From contig NZ_BMHQ01000002.1 of assembly GCF_014641195.1 (NCBI RefSeq), positions 62,001 through 126,000 of the forward strand: DNA of 64,000 bases. The letters run 5' to 3'. The notes under the pieces were generated by a model. It was not told the origin of the DNA. It ran no database searches and saw only the letters and a program-made list of their open reading frames with translations. This stretch comes from Marinithermofilum abyssi. Lineage in GTDB: Bacteria; Bacillota; Bacilli; Thermoactinomycetales; DSM-45169. Within the stretch, counting starts at the first letter, position 1; each line of letters opens with the position of its first letter. Both the position numbers and the translations under genes were made by a program. Below are positions 1 to 8,280 of this stretch, piece by piece.

Positions 1-1
1 G

Positions 2-61
2 CAATACATTGACCCCAAAGCCCGTTTGCAACCGGGGCACAGCTCCAACATGAAATGGTAA
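2..61 (+). CDS. Possible C-terminal end of a gene entering from the left
   Basis: An open frame runs from the window edge to a TAA and encodes about 19 residues ending in SSNMKW. It could be the tail of a gene starting outside the window. Too little is present to name it, and chance cannot be excluded. Confidence 0.25.
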   Translation, partial: QYIDPKARLQPGHSSNMKW

Positions 62-120
62 AATACCGACAACATCCACCTAAAGAACAGGCTCTTCTGC
101 CGAGCAGCGAATTTTATTTT

Positions 121-164
121 TGTGACATCAAAGAGCGCAGCGGGTAGAAGAGCTATTTTGATGT
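121..164. repeat. Inverted repeat upstream of the zinc-ribbon gene
   Basis: TGACATCAAA at 121-130 is matched by its complement TTTTGATGTCA near 153-163, with AGC/GCT extending the arms. The loop is about 16 bases. There is no T-run, so it may be an operator or RNA structure rather than a terminator. It lies about 85 bases before the start at 249. Confidence 0.5.
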
Positions 165-248
165 CAAGCAGGCTGAGCTCTCTGGTTGCATGTTTCCCCC
201 TGTATGTGAAAAGCTAAACCTGGTACCCATACTGAAAAGGGGGAACTC

Positions 249-509
249 ATGATGACGACTGGATGCCCGGTCTGTAACGGTTTGTCGGATTTATATGTAT
301 ATTGTGCCCGGTGCGGACAGCCGCTGGAAGATATAGGACGCTTGCTGGACCTATTCGGCGATTATAGCCCATACCGGCCCATCAACGACCTAAAAAAAAC
401 AGACGGGATCGAAGACGACCTCGCTTACAACCAATGCCCGCACTCGCTGTATTGCTGGCAGTGTGGCGACTACCAATTGCATATGGTAGCCGAAAGGAGT
501 CTTCCTTGA
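249..509 (+). CDS. Small zinc-ribbon-like protein
   Basis: An 86-residue protein with three cysteine pairs: CPVC at residues 6-9, CARC near 19-22 and CWQC near 69-72. It is probably a small cytosolic zinc-binding protein. The ATG follows AAGGGGGAACTC, a good ribosome binding site. No function is recognised. Its stop codon lies exactly where the right end of the neighbouring TnpB element begins, so the last few residues (about SLP) may come from the insertion, and the original protein may have ended differently. Confidence 0.6.
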   Translation: MMTTGCPVCNGLSDLYVYCARCGQPLEDIGRLLDLFGDYSPYRPINDLKKTDGIEDDLAYNQCPHSLYCWQCGDYQLHMVAERSLP

Positions 510-650
510 CACTCCCACGCCTGAAGACGTGGGATTCTTGGTTCTTCCTGCCAGCTTTAGCCGTATAGTCCCCAAGCTGACACCGTGTGTCCCACGGCCT
601 AAAACGTTATCCTGCGGGCTTTAATCCTTCCTTGAGGATGTTTTTCGCCG
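505..650 (-). ncRNA. Candidate omega RNA at the 3' end of tnpB
   Basis: In this family the guide-scaffold RNA overlaps the end of tnpB and extends through the right-end hairpin into flanking DNA. The hairpin at 514-533 sits in the expected place, so the guide part would be read from the 3' end of the zinc-ribbon gene. This is inferred from position and family knowledge, and expression is unknown. Confidence 0.35.
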
Positions 651-1290
651 CATTGAGATCCCGGTCGTGGTGAACACCGCATGCGGGACAGGTCCACTCC
701 CGCACGTTCAGCTTTTTCACCTCTTTGTTTCGGAACCCGCATTGCAAACACAGCTGGCTGGACGGGAACGTCTTCCCGACGAGGCGGATCCTTCGCCCGT
801 ACCAGCGGGCTTTGTATTCCAGCATGGACCGGAACTCGGACCACGCCGACTCCGAAATGCCACGGGCCAGCCGGCGGTTCTTCACCATATTCCGCACTTG
901 CAAATCTTCCAGGCATACCGTTTGGTTTTCACGGATGAGCCGAGTCGAAAGCTTGTACAGGAAATCCTGCCGACCGTTGCGGATCTTCTCATAGAGCCGG
1001 GCCACTTTTAATCGGGCTTTGTTGCGGTTTTGGCTGCCCTTTCGTCTCCGGGACAGAATCCGCTGCCAACGGATCAACTGTTTTTCGTACTTCCGGTGAT
1101 GTTTTGGGTTGGGAATCACCTCTCCACTGGAGAGAATCGCGAAATGTTTCAAGCCCAGGTCGATGCCCACGGCTTTGGATTTGTCTACCGGCACAAAAGG
1201 GCTAAAGAAACGTATGTTCCAGTCTTTAGGCGAAAAAATTGTCGGACGGTTGAGAGGGGGCAAGCCCCCTTGTCCGACGCTCGCTTTCAT
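607..1290 (-). pseudogene. tnpB: TnpB nuclease, N-terminally truncated
   Basis: The 227 residues cover the RuvC half of TnpB, the RNA-guided nuclease of IS200/IS605 elements, which is usually about 370-400 residues. The catalytic acids are visible: D44 in GIDLG, E128 in LEDL and D209 in HDRDLNAA. The zinc ribbon uses C181, C184, C201 and C204. The N-terminal REC/WED region is missing, and the ATG lies inside a short repeat found elsewhere in the window. The active site is intact, but without the N-terminus it is unlikely to bind its guide RNA or target properly. Confidence 0.8.
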
Positions 1291-1332
1291 CCCAACCCGA
1301 AAAGGCTGGGTTTTCCCGGTCGCTATTTATAA
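1272..1332. repeat. Short dispersed repeat, copy 1
   Basis: About 60 bases running from GTCCGACGCTCGC through a CCCAACC...GGCTGGG hairpin to a TCGCTATTTATAA end. Closely similar sequence occurs at 47384-47445, and one end recurs at 59256-59279. Here it overlaps the start of the truncated tnpB, so it may be an IS left end. Confidence 0.65.
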
Positions 1333-1340
1333 TGGATATA

Positions 1341-1370
1341 AAAAGACGTCCACTGTCAGAAGGACGTCTC
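1341..1370 (-). terminator. Rho-independent terminator of the DUF2179 gene
   Basis: AGACGTCC pairs with GGACGTCT around a short loop. On the minus strand the stem is followed by TTTTT. It lies just after the stop at 1376. Confidence 0.85.
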
Positions 1371-1375
1371 ACAAA

Positions 1376-1885
1376 CTATTGGGCGCGTTTGAGCCAGAAT
1401 CCACCGACAAACGTTTTGGGTTCATAGGATACCAAAAAAGCTTGGGGGTCAATTCGCTTTACATGGTTCACCAATTCCTTCTGCCGTTTTCTTTTGGTTA
1501 ACACCATCAACACTAATCGTTCACCGCTCAATCCTTCCCCCAACCATGAGGTCACGCCAAATCCTTCCTCCCGCAGTTGACGGGGCATATCGGAATCCTC
1601 CCGCCGGGTGATCACCTGTACCATTACATATCCCATGGCCATTTTTTCCTCAATCAGAGAGCCCGTATATACCCCGATGGCAAAGCCCAAGCAGTAAACA
1701 ACCAGATTGTACCAAGTATCCATATTATCCAGTACGGTTGCCAGCCCAATCATATAAATAAAAATTTCTCCAAAGCTGATGACAGCAGCCAGTTTGGCAT
1801 TTCCTTTCATCATGACGATTAAGCGCAGCGTGGAAACGGTCACATAAGCAATCTGAATAAACAAGATAAACAAAACCACTCCCAC
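1376..1885 (-). CDS. DUF2179/UPF0316 (YebE-like) membrane protein
   Basis: A membrane protein of about 169 residues. Several hydrophobic helices fill roughly the first 90 residues, followed by a soluble DUF2179-like domain (around YVMVQVITRRED). The family is known from Bacillus YebE and has no firmly established function. The chosen GTG start at 1885 sits about five bases after GAGGGAGGTGAG. The longer TTG start at 1909 would place this ribosome binding site inside the gene. It is transcribed alone and has its own terminator. Confidence 0.8.
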   Translation of the reverse strand: MGVVLFILFIQIAYVTVSTLRLIVMMKGNAKLAAVISFGEIFIYMIGLATVLDNMDTWYNLVVYCLGFAIGVYTGSLIEEKMAMGYVMVQVITRREDSDMPRQLREEGFGVTSWLGEGLSGERLVLMVLTKRKRQKELVNHVKRIDPQAFLVSYEPKTFVGGFWLKRAQ

Positions 1886-1964
1886 GTCTCTCACCTCCCT
1901 CACATTCAAGCATCAAGAGTCATCATACAACAGCCCTGTTCCTTTTGAAAAGAGTGTACAAGAA

Positions 1965-2004
1965 AAAACGGCACTCCCCGGTCACACCGGTGGATGCCGT
2001 TTTG
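1965..2004 (-). terminator. Terminator after a small ORF
   Basis: AAAACGGCA pairs with TGCCGTTTT around an inner CCGGTCACACCGG stem. On the minus strand it ends in a T-run. Confidence 0.75.
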
Positions 2005-2011
2005 CGATGGG

Positions 2012-2113
2012 TCACCCGGAATCTTTTCCTACCTGACCAGCTCCCAATCCTTCGTTCACCATGCGGTGGATTTGTTCCTGTTTATCCCACATTTGTTTGT
2101 GCTGTTGAGTCAA
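2012..2113 (-). CDS. Hypothetical 33-residue protein
   Basis: A TTG-initiated frame begins MTQQHKQMWDKQ and ends QVGKDSG. It is preceded by the strong ribosome binding site GGGAGGTGGTTAT and followed eight bases later by a terminator. The product is hydrophilic, rich in Gln and charged residues, and has no membrane segment. The binding site plus terminator argue for a real small gene, but no family is recognised. Confidence 0.5.
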   Translation of the reverse strand: MTQQHKQMWDKQEQIHRMVNEGLGAGQVGKDSG

Positions 2114-2318
2114 AATAACCACCTCCCAAGCTAGTTTGGTTTCACATGAGGTGTGTCATTCTTCTCGATTGTACTGTTATTTTTCCCTGGTGCTTCCGAT
2201 GAAAAACGGGAGAACCTCTTTATCATGAAAAACGGACACAAAATCGGTCGCTTTATCGAATAATGATGTAGAGGAAGAGCTTCTCTGCTCGGTCTTTGGT
2301 CTTGGTCTTAACAAATAT

Positions 2319-2349
2319 AAAAGAGGGTGGAAATTTCCACCCTCTTTTA
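2319..2349. terminator. Bidirectional terminator after yutM
   Basis: A near-perfect palindrome, AAAGAGGGTGGAAA/TTTCCACCCTCTTT, with A- and T-runs on both sides. It sits directly after the yutM stop. Confidence 0.9.
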
Positions 2350-2351
2350 TA

Positions 2352-2708
2352 TCAGCACTCTTCCGGCGTACCTTTATCAGTCGCCGTTCGGAAGGATTGT
2401 CCGCAGCCGCAGGTGACGGTGGCGTTGGGGTTGTGAATGGTGAACCCGCCGCCCATGATGGATTCTTTATAATCAATCTGCAGGCCGCGTACATATTTTT
2501 CACTCTCTTGATCTACCAACACCCGGATGCCGTGAAGAAGCAGTTCGGTATCTTCCGGCTTTTTGGTCTCATCAAAGCCCATTCCATAAGTGAAGCCGCT
2601 GCATCCCCCGCCTTTTACCCCGATTCGGAGATACAGCTTGTCGGGCTGCTCTTCTTCCTGCAGCATTTCCTGGATCTTGTGTCCGGCACGTTCGGATAGT
2701 TCGATCAC
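2352..2708 (-). CDS. yutM: HesB/IscA/ErpA-type iron-sulfur assembly protein
   Basis: A 118-residue A-type Fe-S carrier that transfers clusters to apoproteins. The three family cysteines are visible: one in GGGCSGFTY and two in the C-terminal CGCG motif. The GTG at 2708 lies just after AAGGAGGGAAGTC and gives the usual family length. The ATG at 2750 would run through this binding site. In B. subtilis the homologue opens the same yut cluster. Confidence 0.92.
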   Translation of the reverse strand: MIELSERAGHKIQEMLQEEEQPDKLYLRIGVKGGGCSGFTYGMGFDETKKPEDTELLLHGIRVLVDQESEKYVRGLQIDYKESIMGGGFTIHNPNATVTCGCGQSFRTATDKGTPEEC

Positions 2709-2809
2709 GCGACTTCCCTCCTTAATCGTGTGAAATCGCTCTGTAATCATGTTGATTCCATTATACCGGGAAGCAGTGCAAGAAACAACTAGACCCCCCG
2801 ACTCTATTT

Positions 2810-3043
2810 TTATGCCCGAACGGCTGCTACCCCGCGCAAGGGCATCGCATACGGACGAACCATGTATATCTCACTGTTTTCTTTTACTTCTTCATTCAAG
2901 CGGTTCCATTGGTTATGAAGCGCATCCAGTTCTTGACTGATTTCTATCACACGCGGATGAGTAAGCCCCAATTCCAACGCCGCTTTTTCCATTTCTTTAC
3001 GTGTAGATTCGATCTCTTCTTCCAAGCTTTTCTGGAATATCAT
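2810..3043 (-). CDS. Spo0E-like aspartyl-phosphate phosphatase
   Basis: A 77-residue all-helical protein with the Spo0E signature SQELD (within IEISQELDALHNQW). The family dephosphorylates Spo0A~P and delays sporulation. The C-terminal tail after residue 60 (RPYAMPLRGVAAVRA) is longer than in the shortest members. ATG at 3043 follows GGGGGGTTGACG; an upstream TTG is possible. Which phosphoprotein it acts on cannot be told from sequence. Confidence 0.8.
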   Translation of the reverse strand: MIFQKSLEEEIESTRKEMEKAALELGLTHPRVIEISQELDALHNQWNRLNEEVKENSEIYMVRPYAMPLRGVAAVRA

Positions 3044-3421
3044 CGTCAACCCCCCAGTAAACGAGGATCATGCATTAGACAAGTTTTTTTTCAGATATGT
3101 TGATGATACCCAATGTAAACAAGCTTTGAAATACGCTTTTCCCATTTTACGCACTATATGTTAGGGGTTTAGTCCTTAGGTACTGGTACCGGTCCGACCT
3201 TGGTCCTTCCTGATTTTTTCCAATCATACACTATAGATGGGATGAATATCCTAAGGAACGGGTGTTCTTACAGTGTACCTTGTTCGCGGCCTCCTTTCAA
3301 TAGAATAGAACAAATATTCCATGAATGTCCAATTCCTTGAATTATTCACCCGAAGCCTTGCCCTGGTGAGTTCAGTCGTGTCAAAATGGTTGAGTATTCT
3401 AATAAGGAAGGATGAATCGCT
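3044..3421. other. Intergenic region between divergent genes
   Basis: About 380 bases between the Spo0E-like gene and the aminopeptidase gene. It must hold both promoters, but no near-consensus pair or operator stands out. It contains the small palindromic stretch GGTACTGGTACCGG near 3179. Confidence 0.5.
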
Positions 3422-4489
3422 TTGGCTGATCCTCGTATTAATAAAATGGCAGCCGTGATCGTCGATCATTCCATTCGCGCGAAAAAAGGAGAGCAGATTT
3501 TGATCAACTCCTCTCCACTGGCTCGCCCTTTGATCGAAGAAGTATATCGATTAATTGTTCGCCGTGGAGCTCACCCTATCGTCAATTTGGGAGCTACCTA
3601 TCGCCGGATTTTCTTTGAAGAAGCCAGCGACGAACAATTGAACCAAGTACCGGATATCATCCGTTATCAGTTGGAAAACGCAGACGCGACAATCACCATC
3701 GATGCTCCGGAAAACCGACGCGATCTGACGGACATCGACCCTGCCAAGCTGCAACGGTACAGCAAGGCCACCATGCCTTTGATGGAACGGTTTATGAAGA
3801 ATGAAGCCAAGTGGTTGGTTACCGCTTATCCCACTCCGGCACTGGCACAGGATGCGGAAATGTCCCTGTCTGCTTACGAGGACTTTATTTTTAATGCTGT
3901 CAATATCGACTGGAAGGCTTTAAAGGCATCGATGGAAAAGGCGGCCAAACGCTTTGACGAAGCCAAGGAAGTCCGTATCGTGGCATCTGGAACCGATATC
4001 ACTCTCAGTCTGGAAGGACGAACAGGTGTCATCGACGGCGGTGAAAACAACATGCCCGGTGGAGAATTTTTCTATGCGCCTCAGGAACACTGCACGGAAG
4101 GTACGATTACATATGAATGGCCGGCGGTACTCTCCGGCCGCGAAGTTTCCGGGATTCGCCTGACTTTCAAAGAAGGCAAAGTGGTAGAAGCCCGCGCAGA
4201 CAAAGGGGAAGATTATCTCCATCAAATATTGGAAACCGATGCCGGAGCCCGATTTGTCGGTGAGTTGGGTATCGGCTGCAACAACGGGATCCAACAGCAC
4301 ACCAAAAATATCCTTTTTGACGAAAAAATCGGCGGAACCGTTCACTTGGCTCTGGGCCGTGCTTATGAGGAGTGCGGCGGCACCAATCAATCCGCCGTTC
4401 ACTGGGACATGGTAAAGGATTTGCGCAATGGCGGTGCCATCTATCTTGACGGTCAATTGGTACAGAAGGACGGCATGTGGACCTTTTAA
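3422..4489 (+). CDS. M29-family aminopeptidase
   Basis: A 355-residue cytosolic metallo-aminopeptidase of the AmpS/aminopeptidase T type, which removes N-terminal residues from peptides. C-terminal metal-ligand candidates are visible: Glu in VGELGIG, His in GTVHLALG, Tyr in RAYEECGG and His-Trp-Asp in AVHWD. The length is slightly below the usual 370-410 residues. The TTG start follows AAGGAAGGATGAATCGC. It is a single gene ending at a terminator shared with yuzB. Probable role: peptide turnover. Confidence 0.88.
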   Translation: MADPRINKMAAVIVDHSIRAKKGEQILINSSPLARPLIEEVYRLIVRRGAHPIVNLGATYRRIFFEEASDEQLNQVPDIIRYQLENADATITIDAPENRRDLTDIDPAKLQRYSKATMPLMERFMKNEAKWLVTAYPTPALAQDAEMSLSAYEDFIFNAVNIDWKALKASMEKAAKRFDEAKEVRIVASGTDITLSLEGRTGVIDGGENNMPGGEFFYAPQEHCTEGTITYEWPAVLSGREVSGIRLTFKEGKVVEARADKGEDYLHQILETDAGARFVGELGIGCNNGIQQHTKNILFDEKIGGTVHLALGRAYEECGGTNQSAVHWDMVKDLRNGGAIYLDGQLVQKDGMWTF

Positions 4490-4508
4490 ACAGTCTACGC
4501 TGCACAGC

Positions 4509-4536
4509 AAAAAGGGTGCCTGACCAGGCACCCTGA
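4509..4536. terminator. Terminator between convergent genes
   Basis: AGGGTGCCTG/CAGGCACCCT with a two-base loop, between the convergent stops at 4489 and 4595. A-rich sequence lies on its left side. Confidence 0.8.
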
Positions 4537-4594
4537 GGCTTGCTGACAAAATCCATCTTCATATCTCTCACGGAGCTGAACCGTGTGGAGCAAG

Positions 4595-4855
4595 TCACAG
4601 CAAGTCCAACAAATCGTCGAAGTCGGATTGCTGTTTTTCGATCGCTCGGCGAATGTTACGAAGCAGCTCTTCCCCATCTTTTCCTGTTACCACTTCACCA
4701 TTCACCATTGCATAGGGAGTTTGTGCACAAATTTCACAGTTCCCGAGACAGCTGGTTTCCAACACATCCAACTCGGGATCTTGCTCCAGCTCTTCTTTGA
4801 TTTTTATCACATCCGGCGTCAACCGGTTCAAACAAAATTCCACCATCGGCCGCAT
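4595..4855 (-). CDS. yuzB: DUF1450 protein, YuzB-like
   Basis: About 86 residues with the motif CLGNCEIC and an N-terminal VEFCLNRL. It resembles the thioredoxin-like [2Fe-2S] ferredoxin fold, but the function of YuzB is not established. ATG at 4855 follows AAGGAGTGCGCGAC. The ATG at 4873 would place that site inside the gene. In B. subtilis it neighbours yutM and yuzD as here. A second DUF1450 gene lies at 15205-15450. Confidence 0.85.
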   Translation of the reverse strand: MRPMVEFCLNRLTPDVIKIKEELEQDPELDVLETSCLGNCEICAQTPYAMVNGEVVTGKDGEELLRNIRRAIEKQQSDFDDLLDLL

Positions 4856-5130
4856 GTCGCGCACTCCTTGCATGTTGGACAGGATTATCTTTATTTCCCT
4901 TATTATAGTCCGATGAACCCGATTTTACAAAAATCCCCCATGGAATGAGACGGCGCTGCCATCCTTCGCAGCGTTTGGAATTTTCAGTTGGAAAACTTAC
5001 GATGGTCAGCTAAAATAACGATGGAGTAAAATTCGGAGTCTATTTTTACAGATACAGAGTACGATATCGCCTTGATAAGAAACCGGTAATACTTCTCTCC
5101 TGATCAATTGCCCAAGGAGGTAACATACAA

Positions 5131-5745
5131 GTGGTTCGCATAATCGCCATATTGTTGATTATTGTCGGAGCTTCCATTGTCGTCTACAACGGTTATCAGT
5201 GGTGGGACCAACTGCGTGTCGTTGTCCAGGATCCCAAGCTGGCCATGGCGATTGCGGACGACTGGAATAACCGGGACAAACAGCCGTCCAAGGAGGAAGG
5301 CGTCGAGCGGAAATACACTCCGAAAATAGGGGAGAAAATCGGAGAATTGGTCATCCCCCGCATCGGTGTTATCGTCCCGATCATTTATGGAACCGGAGAT
5401 AAAGAGTTGGCCAAAGGGGTAGGGCAATACGTCGGTTACGGGACAGTCCTTCCGGGAGAAACCGGCCACACCGTGTTCGCTGGACATCGTGAGACGGCCT
5501 TCCGGCGGGTGGGTGAGTTGAAGAACGGCGATCGGATCTACGCCAAGATGAAAGACGGCTTTACCTATACCTATCAAATTCGCAAAACGTGGATCGTTGA
5601 CGATGAAGACCGGTCCGTCATCGTTCCCCATAAAAAACCGGATGCCACGTTAATCACCTGTTACCCCTTTAATATGGTTGGCAGTGCTCCCCAACGGTAT
5701 TTGATCCGTGCCGATCTGATCGAAGCCAACCCCACAAAAGAGTAA
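5131..5745 (+). CDS. Class D sortase
   Basis: A 204-residue membrane-anchored transpeptidase. One N-terminal membrane helix (residues 3-20) precedes the sortase domain. The catalytic triad is visible: His in AGHRET, Cys in LITCYPF and Arg in PQRYLI. Sortases cut LPxT-type signals and attach the protein to the wall. Class D enzymes of Bacillales are partly linked to sporulation. GTG start after AAGGAGGTAACAT. It is a single gene followed by a terminator. No protein with a clear C-terminal sorting signal was found in the window, so its substrate is elsewhere. Confidence 0.92.
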   Translation: MVRIIAILLIIVGASIVVYNGYQWWDQLRVVVQDPKLAMAIADDWNNRDKQPSKEEGVERKYTPKIGEKIGELVIPRIGVIVPIIYGTGDKELAKGVGQYVGYGTVLPGETGHTVFAGHRETAFRRVGELKNGDRIYAKMKDGFTYTYQIRKTWIVDDEDRSVIVPHKKPDATLITCYPFNMVGSAPQRYLIRADLIEANPTKE

Positions 5746-5773
5746 AACGAACCTAGTACCGTAAGCAGTCTCC

Positions 5774-5805
5774 GCCGATATACCCTTAGGTATATCGGTT
5801 TTTTA
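5774..5805 (+). terminator. Terminator of the sortase gene
   Basis: CCGATATACC/GGTATATCGG followed by TTTTTT, about 30 bases after the sortase stop. Confidence 0.92.
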
Positions 5806-5886
5806 CACCGCACGGACCCATCGCGTCTGCATAATTCACTTGTATGGCGTCATACTAAAAAAACAATCCAAACAGGAGGTTACACC

Positions 5887-6375
5887 ATGATGGGTTCCTT
5901 GCAGCGTTTTGATCCTTTTGACCGTCAGCCAATCAATCAGTTTCGCAAAGAAATCTCTCCCACCTATCAACGTTTTTTTGGTGATCCATTTTACACCGAT
6001 GCCGATTTTTTCGGCGGGCGTGGAATCTTTATGCCTGCCTTTAATATCGAGGAGCACTCCGATCACTATATGATCGAAGCCGAACTGCCCGGCCTGGAAC
6101 CAGAGGATGTCGAAGTAGAAGTCCAAGGAGATACGCTAACGATCCGTGGAGAAAAGAAACGTCGTTCCGAACAAAAGAAACAGGGGCAAGTACATGTGAT
6201 GGAAAGTAGTTATGGGATGTTTCACCGGTCTTTCGTATTGCCCAACAATGCAGATCCAGACCATATCAGTGCCGACAGTCACAATGGCATGTTGTATATC
6301 AAGATTCCCAAAAACCAAAAACAGCCGGGACGAAAAATCACCATTCGCCGGAAAAACCATCCGGAGAAAGAGTAA
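5887..6375 (+). CDS. Hsp20 small heat-shock protein
   Basis: A 162-residue ATP-independent chaperone. The alpha-crystallin domain spans roughly residues 48-145 (AFNIEEHSDHYMIEAELPG to GMLYIKIPK), with the conserved ELPG and G-x-L (GMLYI) elements. The N-terminal arm (residues 1-47) is rich in Phe, Asp and Arg. The ending RKITIRRK resembles the I-x-I oligomerisation motif. Start after AGGAGGTTACACC. It binds unfolding proteins; related proteins in Bacillus are partly spore-associated. No CIRCE element was seen upstream. Confidence 0.93.
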   Translation: MMGSLQRFDPFDRQPINQFRKEISPTYQRFFGDPFYTDADFFGGRGIFMPAFNIEEHSDHYMIEAELPGLEPEDVEVEVQGDTLTIRGEKKRRSEQKKQGQVHVMESSYGMFHRSFVLPNNADPDHISADSHNGMLYIKIPKNQKQPGRKITIRRKNHPEKE

Positions 6376-6540
6376 CACCCCCGACAGGAGGCCTTTACTT
6401 CTGCCCGTGCTCCCTCTCCGATGATGTAATTCTATCCCGTTCCGAGCCGTTGCTGGGGCACGAGCCAATATAAAGAACTGTATTGCACCCACGAGCACCG
6501 GTACTCCCAGAGCCATGTCACTCCCCTATCGCTTTCGTTC

Positions 6541-6640
6541 CCGGTCGTGCGATGGCTCGCTTTTTTGCCTCGTCCCACGATTCGCCATAAGACGTGTTCA
6601 AAGGTCGCACCTTGACAGAAGTGCTTTCTTCTTCCTTGAT
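6541..6640. repeat. Degenerate dispersed repeat, copy 1
   Basis: Shares GGTCGTGC-N-ATG, CGCTTTTTTG-N-CTCGT and a TCAAA-N-GTCG block, in the same order, with 38571-38665. The end (TTCAAAGGTC...GTGCTTTCTTCTT) also resembles 19175-19205. Alignment was by eye only. Confidence 0.4.
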
Positions 6641-6652
6641 CATAAAGTTTGT

Positions 6653-6676
6653 TAAACCCCCTTTTGGGGGTTTTGT
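6653..6676 (+). terminator. Orphan terminator
   Basis: AAACCCCC TT TTGGGGGTTTT: a clear stem with a T-run, about 280 bases past the hsp20 stop. Confidence 0.75.
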
Positions 6677-6785
6677 ATTTTAAACAAAGATATAGGATGA
6701 GGCCCGTGAAAATTCACATAATATTAATTAAATTTTGCTACGATGTCTCATGGTATTTCTACTATGACAGATTGAGGTGATTCGG

Positions 6786-8231
6786 TTGTTCAGAAAGATG
6801 TTTTCTCTCATTTTGGCGATGGGTTTATGTCTCTCCGTCTCATTTGTCCACGGGCAACCCGTCCAGGCTGCAACTGTTCAACACATCAACCAGGTGGACG
6901 AGGGCCCCGGAGCTGTCAATGTCTATTTCAATAAATCCGCACTGAAACAATACGCCTCGCCCGGAAATGAAGCCAATTATCAAGTCAATCTCGAAGATCG
7001 CCTGTTAACCCGCATCAATGGAGCCAGATCTGGCCGTATATGAGTTGAATCTTCCCCGGATGGTGGATGCCCTTATCCATCGTGCTGCAGCCGGCGTACC
7101 GGTACGAGTCATAGTGGATGCCAAAGACCCCAGCGACGCAGAAAGCACCGAGCGATATCAACTGATGAGGGTCTATCTCGAAAAGCTAATCCGAGGAAAA
7201 GACGGCCGTGTAAAAACGGCGGACGATGTCCATGTATATGGCGATTCGGCGGTATTTGCCGTAGAAGACAGCGCTTATCGATCCCAATACGGATTACCGG
7301 CCAATGGGTACGCGGACTTTCCGCAAAAAACCGTTACCGTCGGCAGCTCGCCAATAACCGGTTACCTGATGGCGGAGGGGGAACAAAAAGCCGCAAGCAG
7401 CTACTATGCACCGGATAACCAGATGCATAACAAATTTGCCGTCATCGATGACACCTGGGTATGGACGGGCAGCTGGAACCTGACCACCACCGGACTGTAC
7501 GGATCGGATGCCAACAGGGAAGCCGGTATCCTGGATGGGAACACAAACAACTCGATTGAGTTGAATTCCGGAGAGTTGGCTGCTATTTACGAGACCGAGT
7601 TTAATGAGATGTGGGGAAGCAATACCACTGCTCCCAATCCTGAAAACTCCAATTTCGGCTCTAGAAAACAAGACAACACTTCCCACGTCGTCCAAGTGGG
7701 CGGTAAAAACGTTGAAGTATATTTCTCAGGTGGAGACAACGCCCTGGGAAAAGTAAACCAATACCTGACCTCTTCGGCAAATACCAATACCTATTTCAAC
7801 ATTTTCGCATGGTCGGATCAAACCATACTGGACACATTGAAGGTGAAGTGGGAAGGATCCCCTTCCGATATGCAGGGAAGTCTGACCGGTTTTGATATCA
7901 AAGGCGTTTTCGACAGCAACTATTGGAACCAATGGTGGTCCGCTTCCATCGATATGACGGGAAGAACAGCCAGCCAAACCAGTCAGGACAATCCCAACAC
8001 CCGCTGGAAAAACCCCGATCCTGTATACCCAAGCTGCACCATAAATACATGATCGTCGATGTAGACACCTCCAGCGATCCCACCGTCATAACGGGTTCGA
8101 CCAACTGGAGTGCCAACGGTAATGATTCCAACGATGAGAATCTGCTGTTTATCCACGACGCTGCAGTGGCCAATCAGTATAAACAGGAATTTTTGGCACG
8201 CTATCAGCAAGCCGGAGGACAACTGCCCTAA
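6786..8231 (+). pseudogene. Secreted phospholipase D-like protein, two frameshifts
   Basis: Three consecutive frames together make one secreted PLD-superfamily protein of about 480 residues. Frame 1 (to about 7022) has a signal peptide ending near VQAA. Frame 2 (about 7023-8030) has the first HKD motif, HNKFAVID. Frame 3 (about 8027-8231) has the second, HHKYMIVD, then GSTNWS. PLD enzymes hydrolyse phosphodiester bonds and need both motifs. The first break (near INGARS, then DLAVYEL) looks like a small deletion. The second (near DPVYP, then KLHHK) looks like a single missing base. TTG at 6786 follows GAGGTGA. Sequencing error is the alternative to decay. Confidence 0.85.
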
Positions 8232-8248
8232 GCCCTTCCTTTTAGCAG

Positions 8249-8274
8249 AAAAGGCACCCTGATGGGTGCCTTTG
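8249..8274. terminator. Terminator between phospholipase and yuzD genes
   Basis: AAAGGCACCC TGAT GGGTGCCTTT, usable on both strands between convergent genes. Confidence 0.88.
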
Positions 8275-8280
8275 TCACGC

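Larger units (their letters stand above)
505..1340 (-). mobile_element. Remnant of an IS200/IS605-type TnpB element
   Basis: The element holds a 5'-truncated tnpB on the minus strand. Its right end contains a hairpin (CCCACG/CGTGGG, 514-533) typical of these elements. No TnpA is present. The left boundary is uncertain. It probably lies in the short repeat near 1272-1332, just before the terminator of the next gene. Confidence 0.6.
6376..6785. other. Intergenic region with a degenerate repeat
   Basis: No convincing gene. The stretch 6541-6640 resembles sequence at 38571-38665, and part of it resembles 19117-19210. A terminator lies at 6653-6675, and AT-rich DNA follows that probably carries the promoter of the phospholipase gene. 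Confidence 0.5.
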
